A DNA stretch of 64,000 bases from an uncultured Alphaproteobacteria bacterium. Its GTDB lineage: Bacteria; Pseudomonadota; Alphaproteobacteria; Caulobacterales; Caulobacteraceae. This document shows, one piece after another, positions 51,778-59,756 of the stretch. The translations under genes were made by a program, and so were the position numbers. The notes beneath the pieces are model-generated. The model saw nothing but the letters and a program-made list of their open reading frames with translations. It searched no databases and was not told the DNA's origin. Numbering within the stretch: position 1 is the first letter of the stretch; every line of letters starts with the position of its first letter. Location: NCBI GenBank assembly GCA_903909375.1, contig CAIVVM010000024.1, positions 1-64,000 on the forward strand. The letters are read 5' to 3'.

Positions 51778-53269
51778 GGGGCGCTGGCGTCGTTTCGTCG
51801 GTGACATGGCGGGCGTAGGCGGCGGCCAGCACGCTGGGGTCTCCGGTTCCAAAGACGTATCGGTCGGGTCGCACCAGAACAGCATCGGCGCCCTCCCGGT
51901 CGAGCCAGTCTGTCAGCGCCTTCCTGAAGGGTGCGAGAGACGCATCCTCAAGGGTCATCACCGTCGCGATGTCGCTGGCCCCGGGCCATGTGGTCCGCGA
52001 AAGCAGCCAGGCTCCGTCGTGCAGGACATCATCCAGGCGCTGGCCTTCGGTCGTGGGCTGCGGGAAGAGCGCACCCGCGCCGGTGGTCCCGTCCAGAACA
52101 CAGCCTGACGTCAGCGAAGCTGCTCTGGCAGGCGGAAGCGGCCGTGCGCCGCCGGCCTCCTGCGCCAGCATACCCCGATCGCGTTCGGCGGCCGCGACCG
52201 GATCCAGCGTGCAGACGACACGGCCCATGCCGATCGCCTGTTCGATGATCGCGCGCACATGCGGCGCGCGCTCGGTCTGATAGGTATCGAGCAGCGCTTC
52301 CGGAGCACCCGCCAGCACCGCCTGCAGTTTCCACGCGAGGTTGGCGGCGTCCCGAAGACCCGAGCACATGCCCTGCCCGGCAAAGGGCGGCATCTGATGG
52401 GCGCTGTCGCCGGCCAGCAGCACGCGACCGTTCCGCCAACGGTTCGCCATCAGGCCATGGAATCTGTAGACCGCCTTCCGTTCCAGTTCGACGGGCCCGC
52501 AGTCCCACGGGGTGATGAGCGACTGGATGAAGTCGTCGTCCAGCACCTGGTCCGGGGTCTCGCCCGGCAACAGCATGAACTCCCAACGATGTCGGCCCGG
52601 ACCCATCAGCACGCAGGTCGTGGGGCGCTTCGGATCGCAGATCTGCAGGTTGATCTCAGGCGTCCGGGCGCCCGGCAGGACGCGCGCGTCGATCACCAGC
52701 CAGGGCTCGTCGAACTGGAAATCGATCATGCCGCCGCCGACTTCGCTACGAACCGGGCTGGACGCACCGTCACAGCCCACGAGGTAGCGCGCGCGACGCG
52801 TCGTCCGTCCTGACGGGGTATCGATCGTCGCCGTCACGCCTGAATTGTCCTGTTCCTGGGACAGGTAGCGCCATCCGGTGTGCATGGTCGCTGCGGGCAG
52901 CGTTGCGAGCAGGTCGCGCAGGGCGTGCTCGAGCGCCGGCTGATGAAACATGTAGCCCGCGGCCCAGCCGGAAGGGCTGTGTGCAGGGATCTCAAAGCGC
53001 AACAACGCCTGTCCATCCGCCGTGCGGAATTCATAAGCCGGGGCAAGCTGGGTATGGCGCTCGACGGTCTCGGCGATCCCCAACTGCTGGAAGATCCGCA
53101 TGATCTCGTGGTCGAAGTGGGCGGCCCGCGGCAGAGGGTAGACCTCGGCGTCCTTGTCCAGGACGATGGTCCTGATCCCGGCGCGGGCCAGCAGAGCTGC
53201 AAGCGTGGCGCCCACAGGGCCCAGGCCGACGATCAGCACATCACAGTCGAAGCCTGCCGCGGTCGACAT
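51767..53269 (-). CDS. FAD-dependent aromatic hydroxylase (MhpA-like)
   Basis: A 500-residue class A flavin monooxygenase with GLGPVGATLAAL (FAD), YLVGCDGASSPVR (DG motif) and AGDSAHQMPPFAGQGMCSG (GD motif). Size and sequence fit the 3-(3-hydroxyphenyl)propionate hydroxylase/PHBH-like MhpA group, which adds a hydroxyl to a phenol ring to give a catechol. It is one base after the FAH-family gene (53271) in the same operon as an extradiol dioxygenase, so it likely makes the dioxygenase's substrate. True substrate unknown. Confidence 0.87.
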   Translation of the reverse strand: MSTAAGFDCDVLIVGLGPVGATLAALLARAGIRTIVLDKDAEVYPLPRAAHFDHEIMRIFQQLGIAETVERHTQLAPAYEFRTADGQALLRFEIPAHSPSGWAAGYMFHQPALEHALRDLLATLPAATMHTGWRYLSQEQDNSGVTATIDTPSGRTTRRARYLVGCDGASSPVRSEVGGGMIDFQFDEPWLVIDARVLPGARTPEINLQICDPKRPTTCVLMGPGRHRWEFMLLPGETPDQVLDDDFIQSLITPWDCGPVELERKAVYRFHGLMANRWRNGRVLLAGDSAHQMPPFAGQGMCSGLRDAANLAWKLQAVLAGAPEALLDTYQTERAPHVRAIIEQAIGMGRVVCTLDPVAAAERDRGMLAQEAGGARPLPPARAASLTSGCVLDGTTGAGALFPQPTTEGQRLDDVLHDGAWLLSRTTWPGASDIATVMTLEDASLAPFRKALTDWLDREGADAVLVRPDRYVFGTGDPSVLAAAYARHVTDETTPAPHGR

Positions 53270-53270
53270 G

Positions 53271-54128
53271 TCAGGCCTCGTTGGCGCAGGGGTTGTCTAT
53301 GGCGCCCAGGGTCTCGATCTCGATCCGGACGCGATCGCCGGCCTTGAGGAACTGCATGGGCTTCATCGCCGCGCCGATGCCTCCCGGCGTACCTGTGAAG
53401 ATCAGGTCTCCGGCCTCCAGGGTCATGGCCTGTGACAGGTGCTCGAGCTGATCCCAGACGTTGAACACCAGATGCCGTGTGTTGGAGTCCTGCCGGGTCT
53501 CGCCGTTCACCGTGCAGCGGATCGCCAGCGCATGCGGATCGGGCACCTCATCGGCGGTGGTGATCCAGGGGCCGAACGGCGCATGGGTGTCGAAGGACTT
53601 GCCAACCACCCATTGCGGCGTGCGGTGCTGCCAGGCCCGCTCGGTAGCGTCATTGCCCACGCAGTAGCCAAACACGGCAGAGGGCGCGTCGGCGCTGGAA
53701 ATGTGTCGCCCGCCAGTCCCGATCACGGCGACCATTTCGGCCTCGTAGTCCAGCGCCTGCGAGACCCTGGGCACATCGATCGGATCGAAGGGACCGTTCG
53801 CCGACGTCGGCGCCTTGCTGAACCAGACTTGGTGTTCCGGCGTGCCCATCCCGCTCTCGGCGATGTGATCGGCGTAGTTGAGGCCGATGGCCATGATCTT
53901 GCCGGGACGCCGGATGGGCGCCAGTAGCCGGACCTGATCGAGGTCCAGGGCGATTGCAGCCGAGTCGGCCGCGGCCCGGACGGCGGCTTCGACCGCGGGC
54001 CAGGACTGGATCAGCCCGATCATGTCCGCCGGCAGTTGCGGGAGGATGCGGTTCAACGGGACGATCTTCTGTCCAACGACGGCGCCCAGCTCCGAGGCCG
54101 AGTCGGTGGTGAAGGTTGCAAGTTTCAT
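53271..54128 (-). CDS. Fumarylacetoacetate hydrolase family protein
   Basis: A 285-residue FAH-family protein starting MKLATFTTDSASELGAVVGQ. It has KIMAIGLNYADHIAESG, metal-binding acids in ALDYEAEMVAVIG and GDLIFTGTPGGIG. Such enzymes hydrolyse or isomerise the ring-fission products of catechols. It lies between the hydroxylase and the dioxygenase genes, so it should act on the dioxygenase product. Confidence 0.87.
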   Translation of the reverse strand: MKLATFTTDSASELGAVVGQKIVPLNRILPQLPADMIGLIQSWPAVEAAVRAAADSAAIALDLDQVRLLAPIRRPGKIMAIGLNYADHIAESGMGTPEHQVWFSKAPTSANGPFDPIDVPRVSQALDYEAEMVAVIGTGGRHISSADAPSAVFGYCVGNDATERAWQHRTPQWVVGKSFDTHAPFGPWITTADEVPDPHALAIRCTVNGETRQDSNTRHLVFNVWDQLEHLSQAMTLEAGDLIFTGTPGGIGAAMKPMQFLKAGDRVRIEIETLGAIDNPCANEA

Positions 54129-54150
54129 GTGGTCCTTACCTTGTCTGACG

Positions 54151-55077
54151 TCAGGCCATGGTCGGCGGCGCCGGCTGGCCCCACTGTACGGCCAGCAGGT
54201 CCTGCAGCGACGCGACGTTTGACCCGTCGCTGGCCGTCAGCAGGTCGCCGTCGGTCCAGTGCTCCAGGGTGTGGCCCCAGGGGTCGCGCCAGTAGTCGAA
54301 CACCTGGCTGCCCAGGATGTGACGCCCCACGCCCCACTCGGCCGTGCGCCCCGCGTCCTTCAGTCGGGTATGGCCGGCCATCAGGTCGTCAAGGTCGGCC
54401 ACCTCGAAGGCGGCGTGATTGAAGCCGGGCCCCTTGGGGCTCTGCGCCAGGAACAGGGTGTGGTGGTCGGTCGGCGTATCGCCCCGATCGCACCGCAGGA
54501 AGGCGCCCAGCGAAAACTCCGGCGAGATCGCCACCTCGTCGGAGGTGATGAAACCGAAGCGCGCCTTGTACCAGGCCTCGGAGGCCCGGAAGTCTGACAC
54601 GTTCAGCACGCAGTGTCCCAGCCGCACCACATGGGCAGCGCCGACGCCGGTCCGCTTCACGGCCCGCAACCTTGCATGCGCCCGGGCGTCATTCCACGGC
54701 GACCGTTCGGGTAGCGGCAGCGGATCTACGAGAGCCTGGCCTGCAACCACCTCGATGCGGTGACCGTCGGGATCGCTGAGCGCGATCATCTGCCCGCCGC
54801 CCGGCGCGTCCAGCGGCTGGATCTCCACGCCCTCGGCCTTGGCCAGAGTCTCCAGGTCGACAGCTGACTCGGCGCGGAGGCCAAGCGCGGCGAAGCCTGC
54901 GTCGCCCTGTTCGGTGGCGTGCAGGAATGGCGCGGTTCCGGCGCCTCGGGCAAACAGCCGCCCTGAGGCGGCGTCGGCCACCTTGAGGCCGAAGTCCTCC
55001 AGGAACCCGGACATCTCGTCCAGGTCCGGCGCGCGGAACCGGACATAGGCGATGTCTTCGATCTTGATCAGGCTCAT
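54151..55077 (-). CDS. Two-domain extradiol dioxygenase (catechol 2,3-dioxygenase-like, VOC)
   Basis: A 308-residue type I extradiol dioxygenase starting MSLIKIEDIAYVRFRAPD. Iron ligands appear as His in RLGHCVLNVSDF, His in GPGFNHAAFEV and Glu in GHTLEHW, all in the C-terminal domain. It should open a catechol ring next to the hydroxyls. First gene of a three-gene operon (dioxygenase, FAH, hydroxylase) followed by its TetR gene. ATG 55077 is better placed than ATG 55095, which lies at the edge of the first palindromic operator. Confidence 0.87.
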   Translation of the reverse strand: MSLIKIEDIAYVRFRAPDLDEMSGFLEDFGLKVADAASGRLFARGAGTAPFLHATEQGDAGFAALGLRAESAVDLETLAKAEGVEIQPLDAPGGGQMIALSDPDGHRIEVVAGQALVDPLPLPERSPWNDARAHARLRAVKRTGVGAAHVVRLGHCVLNVSDFRASEAWYKARFGFITSDEVAISPEFSLGAFLRCDRGDTPTDHHTLFLAQSPKGPGFNHAAFEVADLDDLMAGHTRLKDAGRTAEWGVGRHILGSQVFDYWRDPWGHTLEHWTDGDLLTASDGSNVASLQDLLAVQWGQPAPPTMA

Positions 55078-55096
55078 GAGGTCATCCGGGTCCATA

Positions 55097-55114
55097 AATG
55101 ACTATTTGGTCATT
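55097..55114. promoter_or_regulatory. Candidate TetR operator 1 (AATGAC-N6-GTCATT)
   Basis: A perfect 6-base inverted repeat, 20 bases upstream of the chosen dioxygenase start. It shares the TGAC-N6-GTCA core with the site at 55152; centres are 54 bases apart, so two dimers would sit on about the same helix face and could block transcription on both sides. Confidence 0.6.
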
Positions 55115-55151
55115 ATACCGATGAAAAGTTTCGTCAGCAACACTACAATAG

Positions 55152-55167
55152 GTGACGAAATGGTCAC
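55152..55167. promoter_or_regulatory. Candidate TetR operator 2 (GTGAC-N6-GTCAC)
   Basis: A perfect 5-base inverted repeat with the same 6-base spacing as operator 1, in the lower-GC promoter region between the dioxygenase operon and yghU. The remaining bases 55168-55377 show no further gene. Confidence 0.6.
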
Positions 55168-55377
55168 AATCTAGGTAAAACTCCGCGCCGGGAAGCAAGC
55201 CAAAGCTCGATCATGGTGTTCAGCGTTGTCGACCAGGAACCAAGCTCGAAATGGATTCTGCCCTGGTAGCCATGTGTCGGCCGCGCTTCGCCCTCGACTC
55301 GCCACCACTGTTCATGCCACCCAGAAAAGTCTGAGCGCAGGTCCAACGCGCGCCCGCTGGAAACGTCTGGAGCCCCC

Positions 55378-56256
55378 ATGAGCGACGCCACCTATACCCC
55401 GCCCGCCGTCTGGACCTGGAACAAGGAGAGCGGGGGCCGGTTCGCCGCCATCAACCGGCCGATCGCCGGTCCGACCAAGGAGCATGTGCTGCCGGTGGGC
55501 AAGCATCCGATGCAGCTCTATTCACTGGGCACGCCCAACGGCGTGAAGGTGACGGTTATGCTGGAGGAGCTGCTGGCGCTGGGGCATTCGGGCGCCGAGT
55601 ACGACGCCTGGCTGATCAATATCGGCGCGGGGGATCAGTTCGGCTCGGGTTTCGTCGACATCAATCCCAATTCCAAGATCCCGGCCTTGCTGGACCGCAG
55701 TGGCCCTACGCCGATCCGGGTGTTTGAATCCGGCGCGATCCTGATCCACCTGGCCGAGAAGTTCGGTGAGTTCCTGCCCACCGAGCCGGCGGCGCGGGCT
55801 GAGTGCCTGTCCTGGCTGATGTGGCAGATGGGCTCGGCGCCCTTCCTCGGCGGCGGGTTCGGCCACTTCTACGCCTATGCGCCGATCAAGATCGAATACG
55901 CCATCGACCGCTACGCCATGGAGGTGAAGCGCCAGTTGGACGTGCTGGATCGCCGTCTGGCCGAGAGCGAGTATCTGGGCGGCGCCGATTACACCATCGC
56001 CGACATGGCCGTCTGGCCCTGGTACGGGGCCCTGGTGAAGGGCGTAGTCTATGAGGCCGGCGAGTTCCTGCAGGTGGCCGAGTACAAGAACGTCATCCGC
56101 TGGACCGACCAGATCGCAGAGCGTCCTGCCGTCAAGCGCGGCCGAATGGTCAACCGCGCCCAGGGTGATCCGTCCAGCCAGCTGCGCGAACGCCACGATG
56201 CCTCGGACTTCGACCTGCGCACCCAGGACAAGCTGGACGCAGCCGCCGCCGGCTGA
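55378..56256 (+). CDS. yghU: Glutathione-dependent disulfide-bond oxidoreductase YghU
   Basis: A 292-residue GST-superfamily protein very close to E. coli YghU: GKHPMQLYSLGTPNGVKVTV, EYDAWLINIG, PNSKIPALLD, FLGGGFGHFYAYAPIKIEYA and a tail with LRERHDASDFDLRTQDK are nearly superimposable. YghU-type (Nu-class) enzymes bind two glutathiones and reduce disulfides or organic peroxides. Start ATG 55378 (MSDATYTPPAVWTWNKESG) matches the family start. Divergent from the dioxygenase operon. Confidence 0.92.
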   Translation: MSDATYTPPAVWTWNKESGGRFAAINRPIAGPTKEHVLPVGKHPMQLYSLGTPNGVKVTVMLEELLALGHSGAEYDAWLINIGAGDQFGSGFVDINPNSKIPALLDRSGPTPIRVFESGAILIHLAEKFGEFLPTEPAARAECLSWLMWQMGSAPFLGGGFGHFYAYAPIKIEYAIDRYAMEVKRQLDVLDRRLAESEYLGGADYTIADMAVWPWYGALVKGVVYEAGEFLQVAEYKNVIRWTDQIAERPAVKRGRMVNRAQGDPSSQLRERHDASDFDLRTQDKLDAAAAG

Positions 56257-56260
56257 AGTC

Positions 56261-57337
56261 TCACATCAGCTGGATGGCGGTGAGGGCGAAGGTCAGGATC
56301 ACCAGGGTTTCCAGCACGATGATCGCCAGCGAGTTCAGGCCCACCTTGAACATGTCGCCGAGCGAGGTTTTGACGCCCACCGCGGCGATGGCGGCCACCA
56401 GCAGCCAGCGGGAAACCTCGCCGGCGGCTGTCGGCAGTTCTTTCGGCACGAGGCCGGTGGAGTTGATCGCCACCAGGGCGATAAAGGCCAGCAGGAAGCC
56501 GGGGACCAGCGGCGCGGAGCGCCAGCTGGTTTTGGTCTCGGATTTCGCCCGGAACATCAGGGCTACGATGACGATCACCGGCAGAAGCAGGGCCACGCGG
56601 AACAGCTTGACGATGGTGGCGGTGTCGCCGACCTCCTTGGAGACGCCGTAGCCCGCGCCCACCACCTGGGCCACGTCGTGAATGGTTGCGCCCAGCAGCA
56701 GGCCGGTCTGTTGTTCCGAAAGCCCCAGGGCGGCGGCCAACACCGGATAGGTCACCATGGCCACGGTCGACAGGGCGGTGACGCCGACCACGGTCAGCAG
56801 GGTGTCGCGCTCGCGGGTGGGTGAGGGCGGCAGGACTGACGAGATCGCCAGCGCGGCCGAGGCGCCGCAGATCGCCACTGCGCCGGCGGTCAGGACGCCG
56901 AACTCGGGCCGGAGCTTGAGCACCCGTGAAAGCAGCCAGCCCGCCGTGATGGTCAGGGCGACGCCCAGCGTCACCACCAGCACCACATTGCCGCCCAGCG
57001 ACAGCACCTGATCGGCGGTGATCCTCGCGCCGAGCAAGGCCACGCCAAGCCGCAGCAATTGGCGGGTGGCGAAATCCAGGCCGGGCCGGTAGCTGGCGTC
57101 GGCACGAAGGAAGTTCATCGCCATGCCCAGCAACAGGGCGAACAGCAGGATCGGGACCGTGTAGTGATCGGCCAGCCAAGCGGCGGCCATCGAGACCAGC
57201 ACAACGATCGACAGGCCAGGCGCCAGCTTGCGCGCCGTCGCCAGAAGACTTGCTTTGGCGACCGGCGCCTCGACAGGATCCGGAACGCCCTCCAGCGAGT
57301 CCAGCGACGAGGCCGTGTAGTGCTCTTCCCTCAGCAT
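56261..57337 (-). CDS. yeiH: YeiH family putative sulfate/sulfite exporter (UPF0324)
   Basis: A 358-residue membrane protein with about ten helices and the UPF0324 marks VPILLFALLLGMAMNF, LGVALLGARIT, AGAVAICGASAALAI and GATIHDVAQVVGAGYG. YeiH proteins are thought to export a sulfur anion, possibly sulfate or sulfite. It follows the selenoprotein gene by 101 bases on the same strand, with a palindrome between. No adjacent LysR (YeiE) gene is seen. It could be the last gene of the selenocysteine island or an independent unit. Confidence 0.85.
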   Translation of the reverse strand: MLREEHYTASSLDSLEGVPDPVEAPVAKASLLATARKLAPGLSIVVLVSMAAAWLADHYTVPILLFALLLGMAMNFLRADASYRPGLDFATRQLLRLGVALLGARITADQVLSLGGNVVLVVTLGVALTITAGWLLSRVLKLRPEFGVLTAGAVAICGASAALAISSVLPPSPTRERDTLLTVVGVTALSTVAMVTYPVLAAALGLSEQQTGLLLGATIHDVAQVVGAGYGVSKEVGDTATIVKLFRVALLLPVIVIVALMFRAKSETKTSWRSAPLVPGFLLAFIALVAINSTGLVPKELPTAAGEVSRWLLVAAIAAVGVKTSLGDMFKVGLNSLAIIVLETLVILTFALTAIQLM

Positions 57338-57382
57338 ATGGCCAGATCAGGCCTTTCAATCTTCAGGGCAAGAGTGCTCGGT

Positions 57383-57403
57383 CAAGTGACCGCCGTTCAC
57401 TTG
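57383..57403. promoter_or_regulatory. Inverted repeat CAAGTGA-N7-TCACTTG upstream of yeiH
   Basis: A perfect 7-base inverted repeat, 46-66 bases before the yeiH start and 36 bases after the selenoprotein stop. It has no T-run and is therefore more likely an operator than a terminator. Confidence 0.45.
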
Positions 57404-57438
57404 CAAGTTCCTGTGAATGCAGGCGAGTCCGCTACCGT

Positions 57439-57957
57439 CTAAACCGTCAGCGCTGCAATCACCTGCTCCAGCACCGCGCGGGCCTTGCCGCGCATCTCGT
57501 CGTCGGTGGCGTCCTGGATCGGATGGTCCACCAGCACGTAGCGCGCGCCCTCCATGCCCAGCGCCTTGCGCTGAACCTCGGCGGCCTGGCCAAACTCACT
57601 GGAGGCGATGGTCACCGCCGGAAGTCCCTGGATCTCGAACCACACAGTGTCGTGCAGACTGCACGTCGTGCATGATCCTCAATCGGCCAGGCCTTCCACC
57701 AGAACCGCGCACTCGGCCTTGATTTTCAGGCGCAGGTCCGACGGGCAGGGCTTGGTGAAGGTCGGCTTTGCGTAGCGCTTGATCTCCACTTTCGGATACC
57801 GGGCCGCCATCAGCACTTCCAGCTCGTCCAGCAGGATGTTGCCGCGGGGCTTGGCGATATCCAGCAGCCCGATCACACCGGTGATATCGCCTGTCCGCGC
57901 GGTGATCTGGCGCTCGACGGGGACCCGCTCATCGGTCGGGTCCAGAATGGTCGTCAT
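57439..57957 (-). CDS. UGSC-type selenoprotein (in-frame TGA at 57679-57681 read as selenocysteine)
   Basis: The frame runs from ATG 57957 to TAG 57439 with one in-frame TGA as codon 93. Read through, the codons from the TGA give Sec-Gly-Ser-Cys-Thr-Thr-Cys, and the protein continues smoothly for 79 residues (TVWFEIQGLPAVTIASSEFG). This is the motif for which the UGSC selenoprotein family is named; cysteine forms carry CGSC. GGGAGG lies six bases before ATG 57957; an ATG at 57963 touches it and is too close. A hairpin directly after the TGA fits a bacterial SECIS, and selA, selB and selC are next door. Likely a thiol/selenol redox protein of unknown substrate, co-transcribed with the thioredoxin-like gene 31 bases upstream. 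Confidence 0.92.
57651..57665 (-). ncRNA. Bacterial SECIS hairpin of the UGSC selenoprotein mRNA
   Basis: On the minus strand CGTGCA-GTC-TGCACG forms a perfect 6-base-pair stem with a 3-base loop. The loop begins 19 bases after the UGA, within the 16-37 base window used for bacterial SECIS models, and its first base is G as those models require. An A-A mismatch and a further G-C pair extend the stem. It should bind the winged-helix end of SelB and recode the UGA. Confidence 0.75.
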
Positions 57958-57988
57958 CGACATCCTCCCTGGTTCAGCCCTGAGGCTA

Positions 57989-59575
57989 TCAGTATTCGAT
58001 TTTCCGGGAAACGCTGATCGATCCCATCGGTCCGGTGACCCAGCCGTGGAAGGCGGCCGAGAATTTTCCGGCGTCTGACCCTGCCACCACGATGTGGATG
58101 TAGGCGTCGCTGGCGAACTTGGAGACCGGCGTGTCGAGCTGCGCGTCCGTCATCTTCGCGGCCATGGCCCGGGTAATGCCGGCGCCCGAGATCTCGTTGG
58201 CCACCATCTCGCGCATGGGTCGCGTCGTCACCGCCTGGATGCGTTCTCGCAGACGCGCCTTGGAGTAGGGCCCCTCGCTGGTCAGGGTGGCGACATGTTC
58301 GGGACAGACCACCAGCAGGGCGTCGGTGTGCATCCGCCGGATCTTGGACAGGAACATGCTTTCCAGCCCGAGGCCCAGGGTGCCTCCCATCTGGTCGGGT
58401 CCGCGTGACTCCTGATCCACGATCTGCACCGGCCCGCTGGTCATGGCGAAGGCGGTGACCACCGAGTCCTCCGCCTTGAAGCCGCGCTCCACATGCAGCG
58501 GCTCCCAGGGCGAGCCCTCCTCCCACTCCGCGAAGCACATGGTGAACTTCATCGGGCTGCTGAGGGTGGAGCGGTCCACGCCGCCGGGCTGGGCGCCGCC
58601 CACGTTTCGCACCACCAGCCTGAGCGCGCGGCCGATGGTGGCGTTGGCGCGGTTGCCGGGTCCCAGCGCTCCCAGCCGCATGTTCATGCCGATGCGTTCA
58701 CGGATCGGGCCATTGACCACCAGCACCGGCGAGGCGCCCATGGTGGTGGCGGTGACGCCATGCATGTTGAACTCGTCAGTGCAGACGGCCTCGACGGCGG
58801 CGATCACCACCGGCAGGTACTCGGGTTTGCAGCCCGCCATCACGGCGTTGATGGCGATCTTCTCCACCGTCACCGGCGCCATGTTGGGCGGCACGATGGC
58901 GACAATATCCTGCGGCGCGCGCGGTGTGCCCGCCAGCATGCGGATCACCCGCTCGGCCGTGGGCGGGATCAGCGGCAGGCCGTCGCTGAAGCCCTGGTCG
59001 AACATGAACTCGGCGATGTCGTCGGCGCTGGCGATCTCGATCCGCCGCGCCCGGATCGGGCTGTCGTCGGCCTCGGCCTGAAGCTTGTCGTGGATCTCCG
59101 GGTCCAGGTGTTTGGAGCCGCAGCCGGGCCGCCAGTCCGGCAGGTCCGCCCAGACGATGGCGGCGGGTGCGGCGTCGAGATCGGCGGCGATCTGGCGGTC
59201 CAGGGCCTGCCACTCCTCCCTGACAAAACCTTCCAGCTTGGTCTTCACCACGCCATCGGCGCCGATCCAGTAGACCGCCGGGACGATCTCGAAGTCCCAT
59301 GCAAAGGAGGTCTTGCAAGCGCTGTCGTCCAGGAACGGCAGGGTGAAGCCGTGGCGATCCTGCAGGATATCGTTGCCCTCGGTCGACTGGCCGAGCACCA
59401 GCACGTCGGCGGCCTCACCCCACGCCTGGTGAAACGCCTCCAGCAACGGCGCCGCCAGATTGCAGGTGTGGCAATCCTCCTTGATGAAGGCGATCAGGCT
59501 TGGCCGCGCCGTCGGGAACCGCCGGGTCTCGCCGGCGCGGTCGGTCAGGGCGAAAGGCGGGCAGGGCACGGTCAT
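57989..59575 (-). CDS. Thioredoxin-like domain fused to a large uncharacterised domain, UGSC partner
   Basis: A 528-residue protein. Residues 1-140 look thioredoxin/TlpA-like with KEDCHTCNLAAPLLEAFHQA (redox pair CHTC) and no signal peptide. A short WRPGCGSKHLDPE linker carries a CGS sequence. From about 175 to the end is a long conserved domain (EFMFDQGFSDGLPLIPPTAE, PPNMAPVTVEKIAINAVMAG, GPIRERIGMNMRLGALGPGN) that I do not recognise as a known enzyme. It lies between selC (22 bases) and the selenoprotein gene (31 bases), so it probably works with that protein, perhaps reducing it. The SD before ATG 59575 is weak. Confidence 0.8.
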   Translation of the reverse strand: MTVPCPPFALTDRAGETRRFPTARPSLIAFIKEDCHTCNLAAPLLEAFHQAWGEAADVLVLGQSTEGNDILQDRHGFTLPFLDDSACKTSFAWDFEIVPAVYWIGADGVVKTKLEGFVREEWQALDRQIAADLDAAPAAIVWADLPDWRPGCGSKHLDPEIHDKLQAEADDSPIRARRIEIASADDIAEFMFDQGFSDGLPLIPPTAERVIRMLAGTPRAPQDIVAIVPPNMAPVTVEKIAINAVMAGCKPEYLPVVIAAVEAVCTDEFNMHGVTATTMGASPVLVVNGPIRERIGMNMRLGALGPGNRANATIGRALRLVVRNVGGAQPGGVDRSTLSSPMKFTMCFAEWEEGSPWEPLHVERGFKAEDSVVTAFAMTSGPVQIVDQESRGPDQMGGTLGLGLESMFLSKIRRMHTDALLVVCPEHVATLTSEGPYSKARLRERIQAVTTRPMREMVANEISGAGITRAMAAKMTDAQLDTPVSKFASDAYIHIVVAGSDAGKFSAAFHGWVTGPMGSISVSRKIEY

Positions 59576-59597
59576 CTAACGGATCTCACCACAGGCT

Positions 59598-59692
59598 TGG
59601 CGGAGATGGATGGGAATCGAACCCACCACACGCCTTTTGGACGTGTCACTGGTTTTGAAGACCAGGGAAGCCACCAGACTCCAGTCACCTCC
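59598..59692 (-). tRNA. selC: tRNA-Sec (selC), anticodon TCA
   Basis: A 95-base tRNA gene with encoded CCA (59598-59600) and G discriminator. The anticodon arm CTGGT-CTTCAAA-ACCAG is perfectly paired and displays TCA (59656-59658). The variable arm is long (ACACGTC pairing with GGCGTGT around CAAAA), the T arm has the loop TTCGATT, and the D stem is six pairs with one mismatch. Acceptor stem pairs GGAGGTG with CATCTCC plus one weak eighth pair. These extended features and size match bacterial selC, which is 95 nt in E. coli. It sits between selB and the thioredoxin-like gene. Confidence 0.95.
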
Positions 59693-59756
59693 AGACGAGG
59701 TGACAGTAGGGTTCAATTGCAGAGCGCACACCCCCTTTTTGTTGCCGGGGCTGCTG

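Noticed and set aside
55164-55391. 75-codon minus-strand open frame upstream of yghU
   Set aside because: It overlaps the promoter region and the yghU start, has no family resemblance and no SD; treated as chance.
56049-57359. 436-codon frame opposite/alternate to yeiH
   Set aside because: Arg/Gly-rich alternate-frame translation; the yeiH frame has clear membrane helices and family motifs.
57439-57645. Independent 68-residue gene starting at GTG 57645
   Set aside because: It is the C-terminal part of the UGSC selenoprotein beyond the TGA; the GTG is an internal valine codon.
59700-59756. Possible terminator between selB and selC (CCCC...AAAAAGGGGG)
   Set aside because: The C and G runs can pair but enclose A-rich sequence and no T-run follows on the minus strand.
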